From Marinovum sp034669705 (GTDB lineage: Bacteria; Pseudomonadota; Alphaproteobacteria; Rhodobacterales; Rhodobacteraceae): a stretch of DNA of 64,000 nt. Below, piece by piece: positions 56,881 to 64,000 of this stretch. Location of the stretch: contig NZ_JAXMOR010000001.1 in NCBI RefSeq assembly GCF_034669705.1, positions 62,001 to 126,000 of the forward strand. The letters are read 5' to 3'. The position numbers and the translations under genes are program-made. Below the pieces are notes generated by a model. The model saw only the letters and a list, made by a program, of their open reading frames with translations. It had not been told where the DNA came from and made no database searches. Every line of letters starts with the position of its first letter. The first letter of the stretch is position 1.

Positions 56881-58173
56881 TCAGGTCACCAGCCGCAACT
56901 GTTGCCGCGGGGCCGCGGTGCCGGATTTAAATCCGTCATAGGGATCTTCGGGTGACAGCATCATGTCGACCACCAGCCGCAGCAATTGCCGGCGCCCCTT
57001 GGAGGAGTAGAAGCCGCCGGGCACCTGGCTGGTTTCCAGCAGGTAGCGGCGATAATCCTTGTACGCCCGGTTGTCGGGCCGGTCTGGCGCCGCAAAGAAT
57101 TCCTTGAGCGGCTGCATCGAGACGAACTCGGGCTTGGCATAGACGGCGCGGCCGAAGACACGCAGCGGAATGCCGCGCCAGAGCACCTGCTGGCCGGCGG
57201 TGGAATTGACCGTCACCGCGCTGCGGGCGTCATTGAGCAGCGGCGCCAGCTTGCCGCCGCGGACGTAGTGCACCCGTCCGGTGACGCCGAACTTCTCGGC
57301 CAGGCGCCTGAGCTCGCGGCGGATGTTGGTGCGGCCGTTCTCCAGCGGATGCGCCTTGAACACCAGGTGATGGTGGCCCGGCGCGCCCTGTGCGAAGCCT
57401 TCGACCACCAGTTCGAGAAACTCGGTCATCCGCTTGAACGGCGAATGTTCGAGGAACGAGGCGTCATGTTCCAGCTGCAACAGGCAGAGGTGATAGGGAT
57501 AACCGCCGTGGCGGATGCCGAAGGTCGAGGCGCGGCGCTCGAGCGCGTGCAGCGGCATCAGCAAGAGCCGCTTGAGATAGAGCGCGAATTCCATCGTCAC
57601 CGGCAGGTCGCGATGGGCCCGGAAGTTGCGGTAGTCGCCGTTTCGGAACATCACGAACCAATGGTAGAGCGCGCCGTAGAACACGTGCTGGCGGGTGTCG
57701 CCCCAATGGCCCGGCGGCAGCGGCGCCTCCATGTCAGACAGCTGCAGCGCCTGCTGCATCTCGTCCACCGGCATCTCCATCAGCCGCGAATGGCCGTTCG
57801 ATCCACCACGCTCGTAGGTCACCCAGTAGGGGCGCATGTAGCCCTCTTCAAAGACATGCACGGTCAGCCCGCGGTCGCGCGCGATCCGCACCGCCTCGGC
57901 ATGCACCGCACGGGTGTCGCCATAGAGCACGATGTCGGTGACCTGCTTGTCGGCGATCAGCCCGGCAAAGGTCTCGGGCCAGTCCTCGGGCGCGCCGGTG
58001 TAGGGAATGAAGCTCTTGGGATGGAACCAGAACGCCCGGTCGCCGGCGTTGAACCCCACCCGCCAGACCTGCGCCCCGGTCATCCGCAGCATCCGCCCCA
58101 GCCGGTGGAAAAACGGCCCGTGCGGACCCTGCAGGAACAGGAAGACCCTTTTCTCTCCGGCGCCGTTGCCCAT
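56881..58173 (-). CDS. KpsS-like capsule export/Kdo transferase protein
   Basis: A 430-residue protein from ATG 58173 (MGNGAGEKRVFLFLQGPHGPFFHRLG), with GAGGGA upstream; ATG 58191 is an alternative. KpsS pattern: LFLQGPHGPFFHRLGRML, VHVFEEGYMRPYWVTYERGG, HHLVFKAHPLENGRTN, VNSTAGQQVLWRGIPLRVFGRAVY. KpsS adds the first Kdo to phosphatidylglycerol for the capsule linker. Extension to 58917 crosses riboflavin synthase on the other strand and is not real. It leads the capsule operon and is divergent from ribE. Confidence 0.9.
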   Translation of the reverse strand: MGNGAGEKRVFLFLQGPHGPFFHRLGRMLRMTGAQVWRVGFNAGDRAFWFHPKSFIPYTGAPEDWPETFAGLIADKQVTDIVLYGDTRAVHAEAVRIARDRGLTVHVFEEGYMRPYWVTYERGGSNGHSRLMEMPVDEMQQALQLSDMEAPLPPGHWGDTRQHVFYGALYHWFVMFRNGDYRNFRAHRDLPVTMEFALYLKRLLLMPLHALERRASTFGIRHGGYPYHLCLLQLEHDASFLEHSPFKRMTEFLELVVEGFAQGAPGHHHLVFKAHPLENGRTNIRRELRRLAEKFGVTGRVHYVRGGKLAPLLNDARSAVTVNSTAGQQVLWRGIPLRVFGRAVYAKPEFVSMQPLKEFFAAPDRPDNRAYKDYRRYLLETSQVPGGFYSSKGRRQLLRLVVDMMLSPEDPYDGFKSGTAAPRQQLRLVT

Positions 58174-58272
58174 CAGGCGGAATTCCCTCATACGGTTTTT
58201 TGACGGGCCATGGGTAGCAAGCCATCTGGACGAAAATATGGCCGAAAGCAGCACAAGCGGCGAGGGAAAACG

Positions 58273-58860
58273 ATGTTTACCGGGATCATCACCGACATGG
58301 GCCGGATCGCGGCTCTGGAGAAACGCGGCGACCTGCGGGCGCGGATCGCCACCGGATATGACACCGCGACACTCGAGATCGGCGCCTCGATCGCCTGCGA
58401 CGGGGTCTGCCTGACGGCGGTGGCGCTGGGCGAGGGTTGGTTCGATGTCGACATCAGCGCCGAGACCGTGTTGAAGACCAATCTCGACCTCTGGGCCGAG
58501 GGGCGGACCATAAACCTCGAACGCGCGCTCAAGGTCGGTGACGAGCTGGGCGGGCATATCGTCTCGGGCCATGTCGACGGTGTGGCCGAGATCGTGGGCA
58601 TCCGCGCCGAGGGCGATTCGACCCGGCTGACCCTGCGCGCGCCCGAGACGCTGGCGAAATACATCGCGCCCAAGGGCTCGGTGGCGCTCAACGGCACCTC
58701 GCTGACGGTCAACGAGGTCGAAGGCTGCGATTTCGGCATCAACGTCATCCCGCACACCCAGCAGGTGACGACCTGGGGCCGGGCGGCAGAGGGCGACCGT
58801 GTCAACCTCGAGATCGACACCCTGGCGCGCTATGTCGCGCGGCTGCGCGACTGGGGCTGA
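58273..58860 (+). CDS. ribE: Riboflavin synthase alpha subunit
   Basis: A 195-residue enzyme from ATG 58273, with GAGGGAAAA upstream. Two lumazine-binding repeats are visible: MFTGIITDMG, then IACDGVCLTAV; and GGHIVSGHVDGVAEIV, then VALNGTSLTVNEVEG. The C-terminus (LEIDTLARYVARL) is the usual trimerisation helix. It converts two 6,7-dimethyl-8-ribityllumazine molecules to riboflavin. Confidence 0.96.
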   Translation: MFTGIITDMGRIAALEKRGDLRARIATGYDTATLEIGASIACDGVCLTAVALGEGWFDVDISAETVLKTNLDLWAEGRTINLERALKVGDELGGHIVSGHVDGVAEIVGIRAEGDSTRLTLRAPETLAKYIAPKGSVALNGTSLTVNEVEGCDFGINVIPHTQQVTTWGRAAEGDRVNLEIDTLARYVARLRDWG

Positions 58861-58875
58861 GGGCGGAAAACGGCG

Positions 58876-58894
58876 GCAATTCGCGGTGAATTGC
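58876..58894 (+). terminator. Stem-loop after riboflavin synthase
   Basis: GCAATTC-gcggt-GAATTGC, a perfect 7-bp stem with a 5-nt loop, begins 15 bases after the ribE stop and is followed by AAATTTAA. It probably ends the ribE transcript. Confidence 0.55.
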
Positions 58895-58969
58895 AAATTT
58901 AACATCTTGGCAACCATGGGCGGCTAGCCTCTCCCGAAAGCATGACCTTTCGGTTGGCGGAGCCTGTCG

Positions 58970-60943
58970 ATGATACATGAGTTGAAGATACATCGGGTGA
59001 ACCTGCGGTCGGCCCACCGGCCGGACTGGACGAATTTCCTTGCGGCGCTGCCGCTGCTCTGGGCGCTTGCGGTGCTGGGCCTCGGCTGGGGTCTGGGCTT
59101 TGAAAGCGTGGTACGCTTGCGGGCCGATCTGCCGGCGATGGTGCCGGAAACGGCGCTGGCGCTGGTCTTTGCCAGCATCGGCACGCTGGCGGTGATCAAC
59201 CGCTGGCCCCCGGTGGTGGCGAGCCTGGCGGTGTTGGCGCTGTGGGCGGTGGTCGGCGCCTATTTCGTCGAGCCGGTGATGCGCCGCGGGGGGCTCGAGG
59301 CCAGCGATGGCATGGCCTGGGCCACCGGCTTCTGTCTGCTCGGGCTTGGCGTCGCGGTGGCAGCCATGGCGGTGCCGGTCCCCGGCGCGCGCACCGTCGC
59401 CATCACCGCCGGCGGGCTCTGCGCGCTGATCTCTGGCACCGCGCTGATGGCTCATGCGCTCTCCACCGCTTCGGTGCGTGACGTGCTGGGGTTCAAGGAA
59501 ATGTCAGTGCATACCGCCGCCGGCATCTTCCTGCTCAACCTGTCGCTGGCGCTGTCGAACCGCGAGAGCCCGCATTTCCGCGGCCTGCTGGGCCCGCGCC
59601 GGCAGAGTGTGATCCTGCGCGCCTCGCTGATCCTCTCGGTGCTGGGCGTGCTGGCGATCGGCGAGCTGACCCGTTTCATGACGCTGCGGGACTGGATCAC
59701 CCCGGATTTCCGGCTGGTCTTCCTGTGCAGCGCGATGATTGCCCTGCTGGTGGCTTCGGCGCTGGTCGTCGGCTTCCAGATCGACCGGCTGGAGGACAAG
59801 AAGAAACGGATCTCGGCGCTCGAGAACGCCTCCGACCGCGCCCTGCAGAACATCGAGATCAACAGCGCCCGCGACGAGAACCTGCGCATCCTTGGCCAGA
59901 TCGTGGCCGGCGTGGCGCATGATTTCAACAACGCCCTCACCGCGCTGCGCGGCAATCTCGAGCTGATGGAGATCGATCCCGCAGGCTCGGCCAAGTACCT
60001 GCGCGAGGCAATCAATGCCGCCGACCGGGCCTCCGGTCTGACCAGCCAGCTGCTGGAGTCCGGCCGCCAGTCGCGCGGGCAGGGCGGCGAGGGAGATGTG
60101 GTCTCGATCGCCGAACAGGTGGTCGACCTGTTCACGCGTGTGGCACCGACCAATATCTCGGTCACCCTGACGGCTGAGTCCGGCATCCTGGGCCGGGTCA
60201 GGCTCGACGATGCCACGCTGGAACGGGCGCTGCTCAACCTTCTGGTCAATGCGCGCGACGCCATGCCGGCGGGCGGCGAGCTTCAGGTCTCGATCGCGCA
60301 GAAGACCCTCACCGAGGATGAGACCGCCAGCTACAACCTCGGCGCCGGTCTGGCACCGGGCGCGCATCTGGTCATCGAGGTCAGGGACACCGGCACCGGC
60401 ATGGACCAAGCCACGATGCGCAAGGCGGTGCAGCCCTATTTCACCACCAAGGGCGCCGGCAAGGGCAGCGGCCTGGGCCTCGCCTCGGTCAACGGCGTCT
60501 GCCAGCAAAGCGGCGGCGGGCTGCTGATCGACAGCACCGAGGGCGAGGGCACCGCGATCACCATGGCGCTGCCGGTCGACAGCCTCGAAGAGGCCGGGCC
60601 CGCCCCGGCCGAGGAGAGCGCGCTGCCGGTCGACATCCTGCTGGTGGCCGATACCGGCCGGCGCAACCGGGAATTCCTCGGCTACCTCAACAGCCAGGGC
60701 CGCAAGGTCCGCCAGGTGGGCACCGAGCAGGAGGCGCTCGACAGCCTCGATGGCGCCAGGCTGCCGTCGGTGGTGCTGATCGACGAAGGCCGGTTCGGCG
60801 GCATCGACGGCGACCAGATCCGCGCCGACATCGAACGCCGCTTTCCCGACCTGCCGGTGGTCTATGTCGGCGACTACGGCGAAAGCCGCTTTGGCCGGCC
60901 CGCCCTGCCGGAGGCAGAGGCGCGCAAGCTGGCCGTCGCCTGA
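58970..60943 (+). CDS. Membrane-bound hybrid-type histidine kinase with degenerate receiver
   Basis: A 657-residue sensor. About eight membrane segments fill residues 20-275. The dimerisation box has the phospho-acceptor His at 317 (VAGVAHDFNNALTAL). The ATPase has N box LLNLLVNARDAMPAGG, G1 DTGTGM, F box YFTTKGAGKGSGLGLASVNG. The last 100 residues look like a receiver (VDILLVADTGRRNREFL, VVLIDEGRFGG, LPVVYVGDYG), but the acidic pair at the start is reduced to one Asp. No response regulator is adjacent. The HDFNN box is like those of CckA-type kinases. The signal is unknown. Confidence 0.88.
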   Translation: MIHELKIHRVNLRSAHRPDWTNFLAALPLLWALAVLGLGWGLGFESVVRLRADLPAMVPETALALVFASIGTLAVINRWPPVVASLAVLALWAVVGAYFVEPVMRRGGLEASDGMAWATGFCLLGLGVAVAAMAVPVPGARTVAITAGGLCALISGTALMAHALSTASVRDVLGFKEMSVHTAAGIFLLNLSLALSNRESPHFRGLLGPRRQSVILRASLILSVLGVLAIGELTRFMTLRDWITPDFRLVFLCSAMIALLVASALVVGFQIDRLEDKKKRISALENASDRALQNIEINSARDENLRILGQIVAGVAHDFNNALTALRGNLELMEIDPAGSAKYLREAINAADRASGLTSQLLESGRQSRGQGGEGDVVSIAEQVVDLFTRVAPTNISVTLTAESGILGRVRLDDATLERALLNLLVNARDAMPAGGELQVSIAQKTLTEDETASYNLGAGLAPGAHLVIEVRDTGTGMDQATMRKAVQPYFTTKGAGKGSGLGLASVNGVCQQSGGGLLIDSTEGEGTAITMALPVDSLEEAGPAPAEESALPVDILLVADTGRRNREFLGYLNSQGRKVRQVGTEQEALDSLDGARLPSVVLIDEGRFGGIDGDQIRADIERRFPDLPVVYVGDYGESRFGRPALPEAEARKLAVA

Positions 60944-61059
60944 GCCCCGGTGCGCCGGCAGCTTTTCCCCGCCGCCCCTTGCAGCCCTCCAAGCCCATGA
61001 CTAAGACTCTGGTCATTCCGGAGGGGGTACAAACCCCAGAGCACAAGAGGCAGGCTGCG

Positions 61060-61689
61060 ATGCGCGACCCGATTGAGACCTACATGAACACGCTCGTCCC
61101 CATGGTCGTCGAGCAGACGAGCCGGGGCGAACGCGCCTACGACATCTTTTCCCGCCTGCTGAAGGAGCGGATCATCTTCGTCTCCGGCCCGGTGCATGAC
61201 GGCATGTCGTCGCTGATCGTGGCGCAGCTGCTGCACCTCGAGGCCGAGAACCCGTCGAAAGACATCTCGATGTATATCAACTCGCCCGGCGGCGTGGTGA
61301 CCAGCGGCCTGTCGATCTATGACACCATGCAGTACATCAAGCCCAAGGTTTCGACGCTGGTGATCGGTCAGGCGGCCTCGATGGGTTCGCTGCTGCTGAC
61401 CGCAGGCGAAAAGGGCATGCGCTTTTCGCTGCCCAACTCGCGTATCATGGTCCACCAGCCCTCCGGCGGCTACCAGGGCCAGGCGACGGACATCATGATC
61501 CACGCCGAGGAGACCTTGAAGCTGAAGAAGCGGCTGAATGAAATCTACGTGAAGCACACCGGCCAGACCCTGAAAAAGGTGGAAGCCGCGCTCGAGCGGG
61601 ATAACTTCATGTCTCCCGAGGATGCGAAGGACTGGGGTCTGATCGACGAGATCGTGGAAAACCGCGCCAAGGCTGGCGCCGAAGAATAA
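61060..61689 (+). CDS. clpP: ATP-dependent Clp protease proteolytic subunit
   Basis: A 209-residue peptidase from ATG 61060 (MRDPIETYMNTLVPMVVEQTSRGERAYDIFSRLLKERIIF), which has AGAGG upstream; a longer frame start at 60979 is not family-like. The catalytic triad is S107 (GQAASMGSLLL), H132 (RIMVHQPSGG) and D181 (LERDNF), spaced as in E. coli ClpP. It forms the tetradecamer that degrades substrates delivered by ClpX, whose gene follows. Confidence 0.97.
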   Translation: MRDPIETYMNTLVPMVVEQTSRGERAYDIFSRLLKERIIFVSGPVHDGMSSLIVAQLLHLEAENPSKDISMYINSPGGVVTSGLSIYDTMQYIKPKVSTLVIGQAASMGSLLLTAGEKGMRFSLPNSRIMVHQPSGGYQGQATDIMIHAEETLKLKKRLNEIYVKHTGQTLKKVEAALERDNFMSPEDAKDWGLIDEIVENRAKAGAEE

Positions 61690-61695
61690 CCAGGG

Positions 61696-61735
61696 GGCGG
61701 CAGGGGGCATTTTGCAATTGTGACCCCCTGCCGCC
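61696..61735 (+). terminator. 12-bp stem-loop between clpP and clpX
   Basis: GGCGGCAGGGGG (61696-61707) and CCCCCTGCCGCC (61724-61735) pair perfectly around a 16-nt loop, 6 bases after the clpP stop. It may end or attenuate the clpP transcript so that clpX is expressed partly on its own. Confidence 0.75.
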
Positions 61736-61814
61736 TGTCCTAAGCTGGGTGAAAGCCTGTGGCGGTGGTGAGCGCAGCGTCACAAGAGCACAGACAGGCT
61801 CCGAAAGGTAAGAC

Positions 61815-63080
61815 ATGGCGACGACAACCGGCGGTGACAGCAAGAATACCCTCTACTGCAGCTTCTGCGGCAAGAGCCAGCACGAGGTGCGCAAGCTGAT
61901 TGCCGGACCGACGGTGTTCATCTGCGATGAATGCGTCGAACTCTGCATGGACATCATTCGCGAGGAAACCAAATCGGCCGGGCTCAAGAGCTCGGACGGG
62001 GTGCCCACGCCGAAAGAGATCTGCCAGGTGCTCGATGACTACGTGATCGGCCAGGCGGTCGCCAAGCGGGTGCTTTCTGTCGCGGTGCACAACCACTACA
62101 AGCGGCTGAACCACGCGGCGAAATCCGGCGACATCGAGCTGCAGAAATCCAACATCCTGCTGATCGGCCCCACCGGCTGCGGCAAGACGCTCTTGGCGCA
62201 GACGCTGGCGCGCATCCTCGATGTGCCGTTCACCATGGCCGATGCCACGACGCTGACCGAGGCCGGTTACGTCGGCGAGGATGTCGAGAACATCATCCTC
62301 AAACTGCTGCAGTCGAGTGAATACAATGTCGAGCGGGCGCAGCGCGGCATCGTTTATATCGACGAGGTCGACAAGATCACCCGCAAGTCGGAAAACCCTT
62401 CGATCACCCGCGACGTGTCGGGCGAAGGCGTGCAGCAGGCGCTCTTGAAGCTGATGGAGGGCACCGTGGCCTCGGTGCCGCCGCAGGGCGGCCGCAAGCA
62501 TCCGCAGCAGGAATTCCTGCAGGTCGACACCACCAACATCCTGTTCATCTGCGGCGGCGCTTTTGCCGGCCTCGACAAGATCATCGCGGCCCGCGGCAAG
62601 GGCTCGGCCATGGGCTTCGGCGCCGATGTGCGCGACAATGACGACCGCGGCGTCGGCGAGGTGTTCAAGGATCTCGAGCCCGAGGACCTGCTGAAATTCG
62701 GCCTGATCCCGGAATTCGTCGGTCGTCTGCCAGTGCTGGCGACGCTCGAGGATCTCGACGAAGATGCCCTGGTGACCATTCTGACCAAGCCCAAGAACGC
62801 GCTGGTCAAACAGTACCAGCGGCTGTTCGAGCTTGAGGACACCACGCTCTCGTTCACCGACGAGGCGCTGGTGGCGATCTCCAAGCGCGCCATCGAGCGC
62901 AAGACCGGCGCCCGCGGGCTGCGCTCGATCCTCGAGGACATCCTGCTCGACACGATGTTCGAACTGCCGGGGATGGAGAATATCGACGAGGTGGTCGTCA
63001 ACGAGGAGGCGGTCAATTCCGACGCCGCGCCGCTGATGATCTATGCCGACGCGGAAAAGACACCGGCGACGGCGGGCTAG
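61815..63080 (+). CDS. clpX: ATP-dependent Clp protease ATP-binding subunit ClpX
   Basis: A 421-residue AAA+ unfoldase. The N-terminal zinc domain has CSFCGKSQHEV and CDECVELC. Walker A is GPTGCGKT, the pore loop is GYVGEDVEN, Walker B is IVYIDEVDKI, and an RKTGARGLRS sensor 2 region is visible. It selects tagged proteins and threads them to ClpP. Spacing from clpP is 125 bp, with the stem-loop between. AAAGG lies upstream of the ATG. Confidence 0.98.
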   Translation: MATTTGGDSKNTLYCSFCGKSQHEVRKLIAGPTVFICDECVELCMDIIREETKSAGLKSSDGVPTPKEICQVLDDYVIGQAVAKRVLSVAVHNHYKRLNHAAKSGDIELQKSNILLIGPTGCGKTLLAQTLARILDVPFTMADATTLTEAGYVGEDVENIILKLLQSSEYNVERAQRGIVYIDEVDKITRKSENPSITRDVSGEGVQQALLKLMEGTVASVPPQGGRKHPQQEFLQVDTTNILFICGGAFAGLDKIIAARGKGSAMGFGADVRDNDDRGVGEVFKDLEPEDLLKFGLIPEFVGRLPVLATLEDLDEDALVTILTKPKNALVKQYQRLFELEDTTLSFTDEALVAISKRAIERKTGARGLRSILEDILLDTMFELPGMENIDEVVVNEEAVNSDAAPLMIYADAEKTPATAG

Positions 63081-63089
63081 TCACGCGGT

Positions 63090-63109
63090 GGCCGGGCCTT
63101 AGCCCGGCC
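63090..63109 (+). terminator. Stem-loop after clpX
   Basis: GGCCGGGC-ctta-GCCCGGCC is a perfect 8-bp stem with a 4-nt loop, 9 bases after the clpX stop, followed by GTCGTCTTT. It is a good intrinsic terminator candidate. Confidence 0.75.
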
Positions 63110-63176
63110 GTCGTCTTTGCGGCTGGATCTTTGCCCACCGGTGCTCCATACCGGTGGCAACAATTCGGAGGCTTCC

Positions 63177-63560
63177 ATGGGTATCCTGAACACGCTTCTG
63201 CGCGCCGTGACATGGTGGAACGGTTCGACGCTGAACACCCAGCTCTACACCCGCCGCAACGGCGTTCAAGTGGGCGAGGACGATCAGGGCAACGTCTATT
63301 TCGAGACCCGTGACGGCAAGCGCCGCTGGGTGATGTTCAACGGCGAGGTCGAGGCCAGCCGGGTGAACCCGGAATGGCACGGCTGGCTGCACCACACCTT
63401 CAAGGAACCGCCGAGCACACGGCCGCTGCTACACAAGACCTGGGAAAAGCCGCATCAGGAGAACCTGACCGGCACGCCGCTGGCCTATGCGCCGGCCGGC
63501 TCGCTGCGCCGGGTCGAGCCTGCGCCGCGACAGGACTACGAGGCCTGGACGCCGGAATAA
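63177..63560 (+). CDS. NADH:ubiquinone oxidoreductase accessory subunit NDUFA12
   Basis: A 127-residue protein from ATG 63177 (MGILNTLLRAVTWWNGSTLNTQLYTRRNGVQVGED), with CGGAGG upstream. Family motifs: GNVYFETRDGKRRWVMFNGEVEASRVNPEWHGWLHHT, and the C-terminal W-x-K-PHQENLTGTPLAY. It is the alphaproteobacterial form of the mitochondrial complex I accessory subunit. It lies between clpX and mlaD, away from the nuo cluster. Confidence 0.95.
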   Translation: MGILNTLLRAVTWWNGSTLNTQLYTRRNGVQVGEDDQGNVYFETRDGKRRWVMFNGEVEASRVNPEWHGWLHHTFKEPPSTRPLLHKTWEKPHQENLTGTPLAYAPAGSLRRVEPAPRQDYEAWTPE

Positions 63561-63570
63561 GGCCGCTCAC

Positions 63571-64000
63571 ATGTCTGAAAACAAAGCCGAAGTTCTCGTC
63601 GGCGGCGCCGTCCTTGCGGTTGCCCTCGGCTTCCTGGTCTACGCCGGTCAGGCCGCCGGGCTCGCCCAAGGCAGCCAGGGCTATCCGCTGCAGGCCAGTT
63701 TTCGCTCGCTCGAGGGCGTTCAGGTCGGCACCGACGTGCGGCTGGCCGGCGTCAAGATCGGTGCGGTGACCGAGGTCGCGCTCAATGCCGAGACCTTTCG
63801 CGCCGACACCGTGTTTTCCGTCGCCGAGGGCATCCGCATCCCCGATGACAGCGCGGTGGTGATTGCCCAGGAGGGGCTGCTCGGCGGCAACTTCGTCGAG
63901 ATCGTGCCCGGGGGATCGCCGTTCTATTTCGAACCGGGGCAGGAGATGGAGGACACCCAGGGCGCGGTGAGCCTGATTTCGCTGCTGCTGAAATTCGTCT
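63571..64000 (+). CDS. mlaD: MlaD-like phospholipid transport protein (partial, 3' end outside window)
   Basis: An open frame from ATG 63571 to the right edge: MSENKAEVLVGGAVLAVALG, one membrane segment, then the MCE domain (YPLQASFRSLEGVQVGTDVRLAGVKIGAVTEVAL, IPDDSAVVIAQEGLLGGNFVEIVPGG). MlaD forms the periplasmic hexamer of the MlaFEDB lipid importer. The gene is 10 bp after NDUFA12. Confidence 0.92.
   Translation, partial: MSENKAEVLVGGAVLAVALGFLVYAGQAAGLAQGSQGYPLQASFRSLEGVQVGTDVRLAGVKIGAVTEVALNAETFRADTVFSVAEGIRIPDDSAVVIAQEGLLGGNFVEIVPGGSPFYFEPGQEMEDTQGAVSLISLLLKFV

Noticed and set aside
1..64000. CRISPR arrays, rRNA genes, phage integrase
   Set aside because: No regularly spaced repeats, rRNA sequence or tyrosine/serine recombinase was seen; the phage uses a transposase.

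Overview
The window looks like a chromosomal stretch of a high-GC alphaproteobacterium, most likely Rhodobacteraceae. Support comes from GC-rich codon use, the clpP-clpX-NDUFA12-mlaD order, a ClpP starting at the MRDPIETYM motif, an alphaproteobacterial-type complex I accessory subunit (NDUFA12), and phage genes of the kind carried by Rhodobacterales Mu-like siphophages. The species cannot be named from the sequence.

Region 1 (1-13.3 kb) is an accessory catabolic and transport island in visible decay. It holds a partial dienelactone-hydrolase-like gene, yjbQ, a broken IS110-family transposase, a lone TRAP-type binding protein, a glutathione S-transferase divergent from a LysR regulator, a sulfatase-superfamily hydrolase, a four-gene SsuABC-like ABC importer, a GntR/FCD regulator, a fumarylpyruvate-hydrolase-like gene and a shredded acyl-CoA synthetase pseudogene. 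The FCD regulator and the FAH-family gene are divergent. Between them lie a palindrome and three copies of ATTGATC, which look like the regulator's operators.

Region 2 (13.3-15.4 kb) is a junction: an IS1595-like remnant, a repeated 16-bp IS-end-like sequence, and an AT-rich two-gene unit of unknown function.

Region 3 (about 15.4-50.5 kb, with ends somewhere in 13.8-15.4 kb and 51.5-51.86 kb) is an apparently complete Mu-like transposable prophage. It has a leftward repressor, a rightward early operon (ParB-like protein, MuA transposase, MuB ATPase, DUF3164, GemA/gp16-like, MT-A70 methyltransferase, Mor-like activator), a lysis block (T4-type endolysin, holin), and Mu-type head genes (gp26, gp27, TerL/gp28, portal/gp29, gp30/F, G, I with an internal Z-like start, T, gp35-37). 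The tail is not Mu's contractile tail but a siphovirus tail: tube protein, G/GT chaperone pair with a canonical -1 slippery site, tape measure, DUF1833, NlpC peptidase, J-like tip protein and beta-helix spike. Cargo-like AT-rich genes sit inside the head operon (33.6-34.6 kb, opposite strand) and beyond the spike (50.66-51.5 kb). A strongly structured non-coding stretch lies between gp35 and gp36.

Region 4 (51.9-64 kb) is core host chromosome: nrdR-ribD, a convergent capsule-export trio (kpsS-like, wza/kpsD-like lipoprotein, kpsC-like), riboflavin synthase, a membrane hybrid-like histidine kinase, clpP, clpX, NDUFA12 and the start of mlaD. Strong stem-loop terminators separate several of these.
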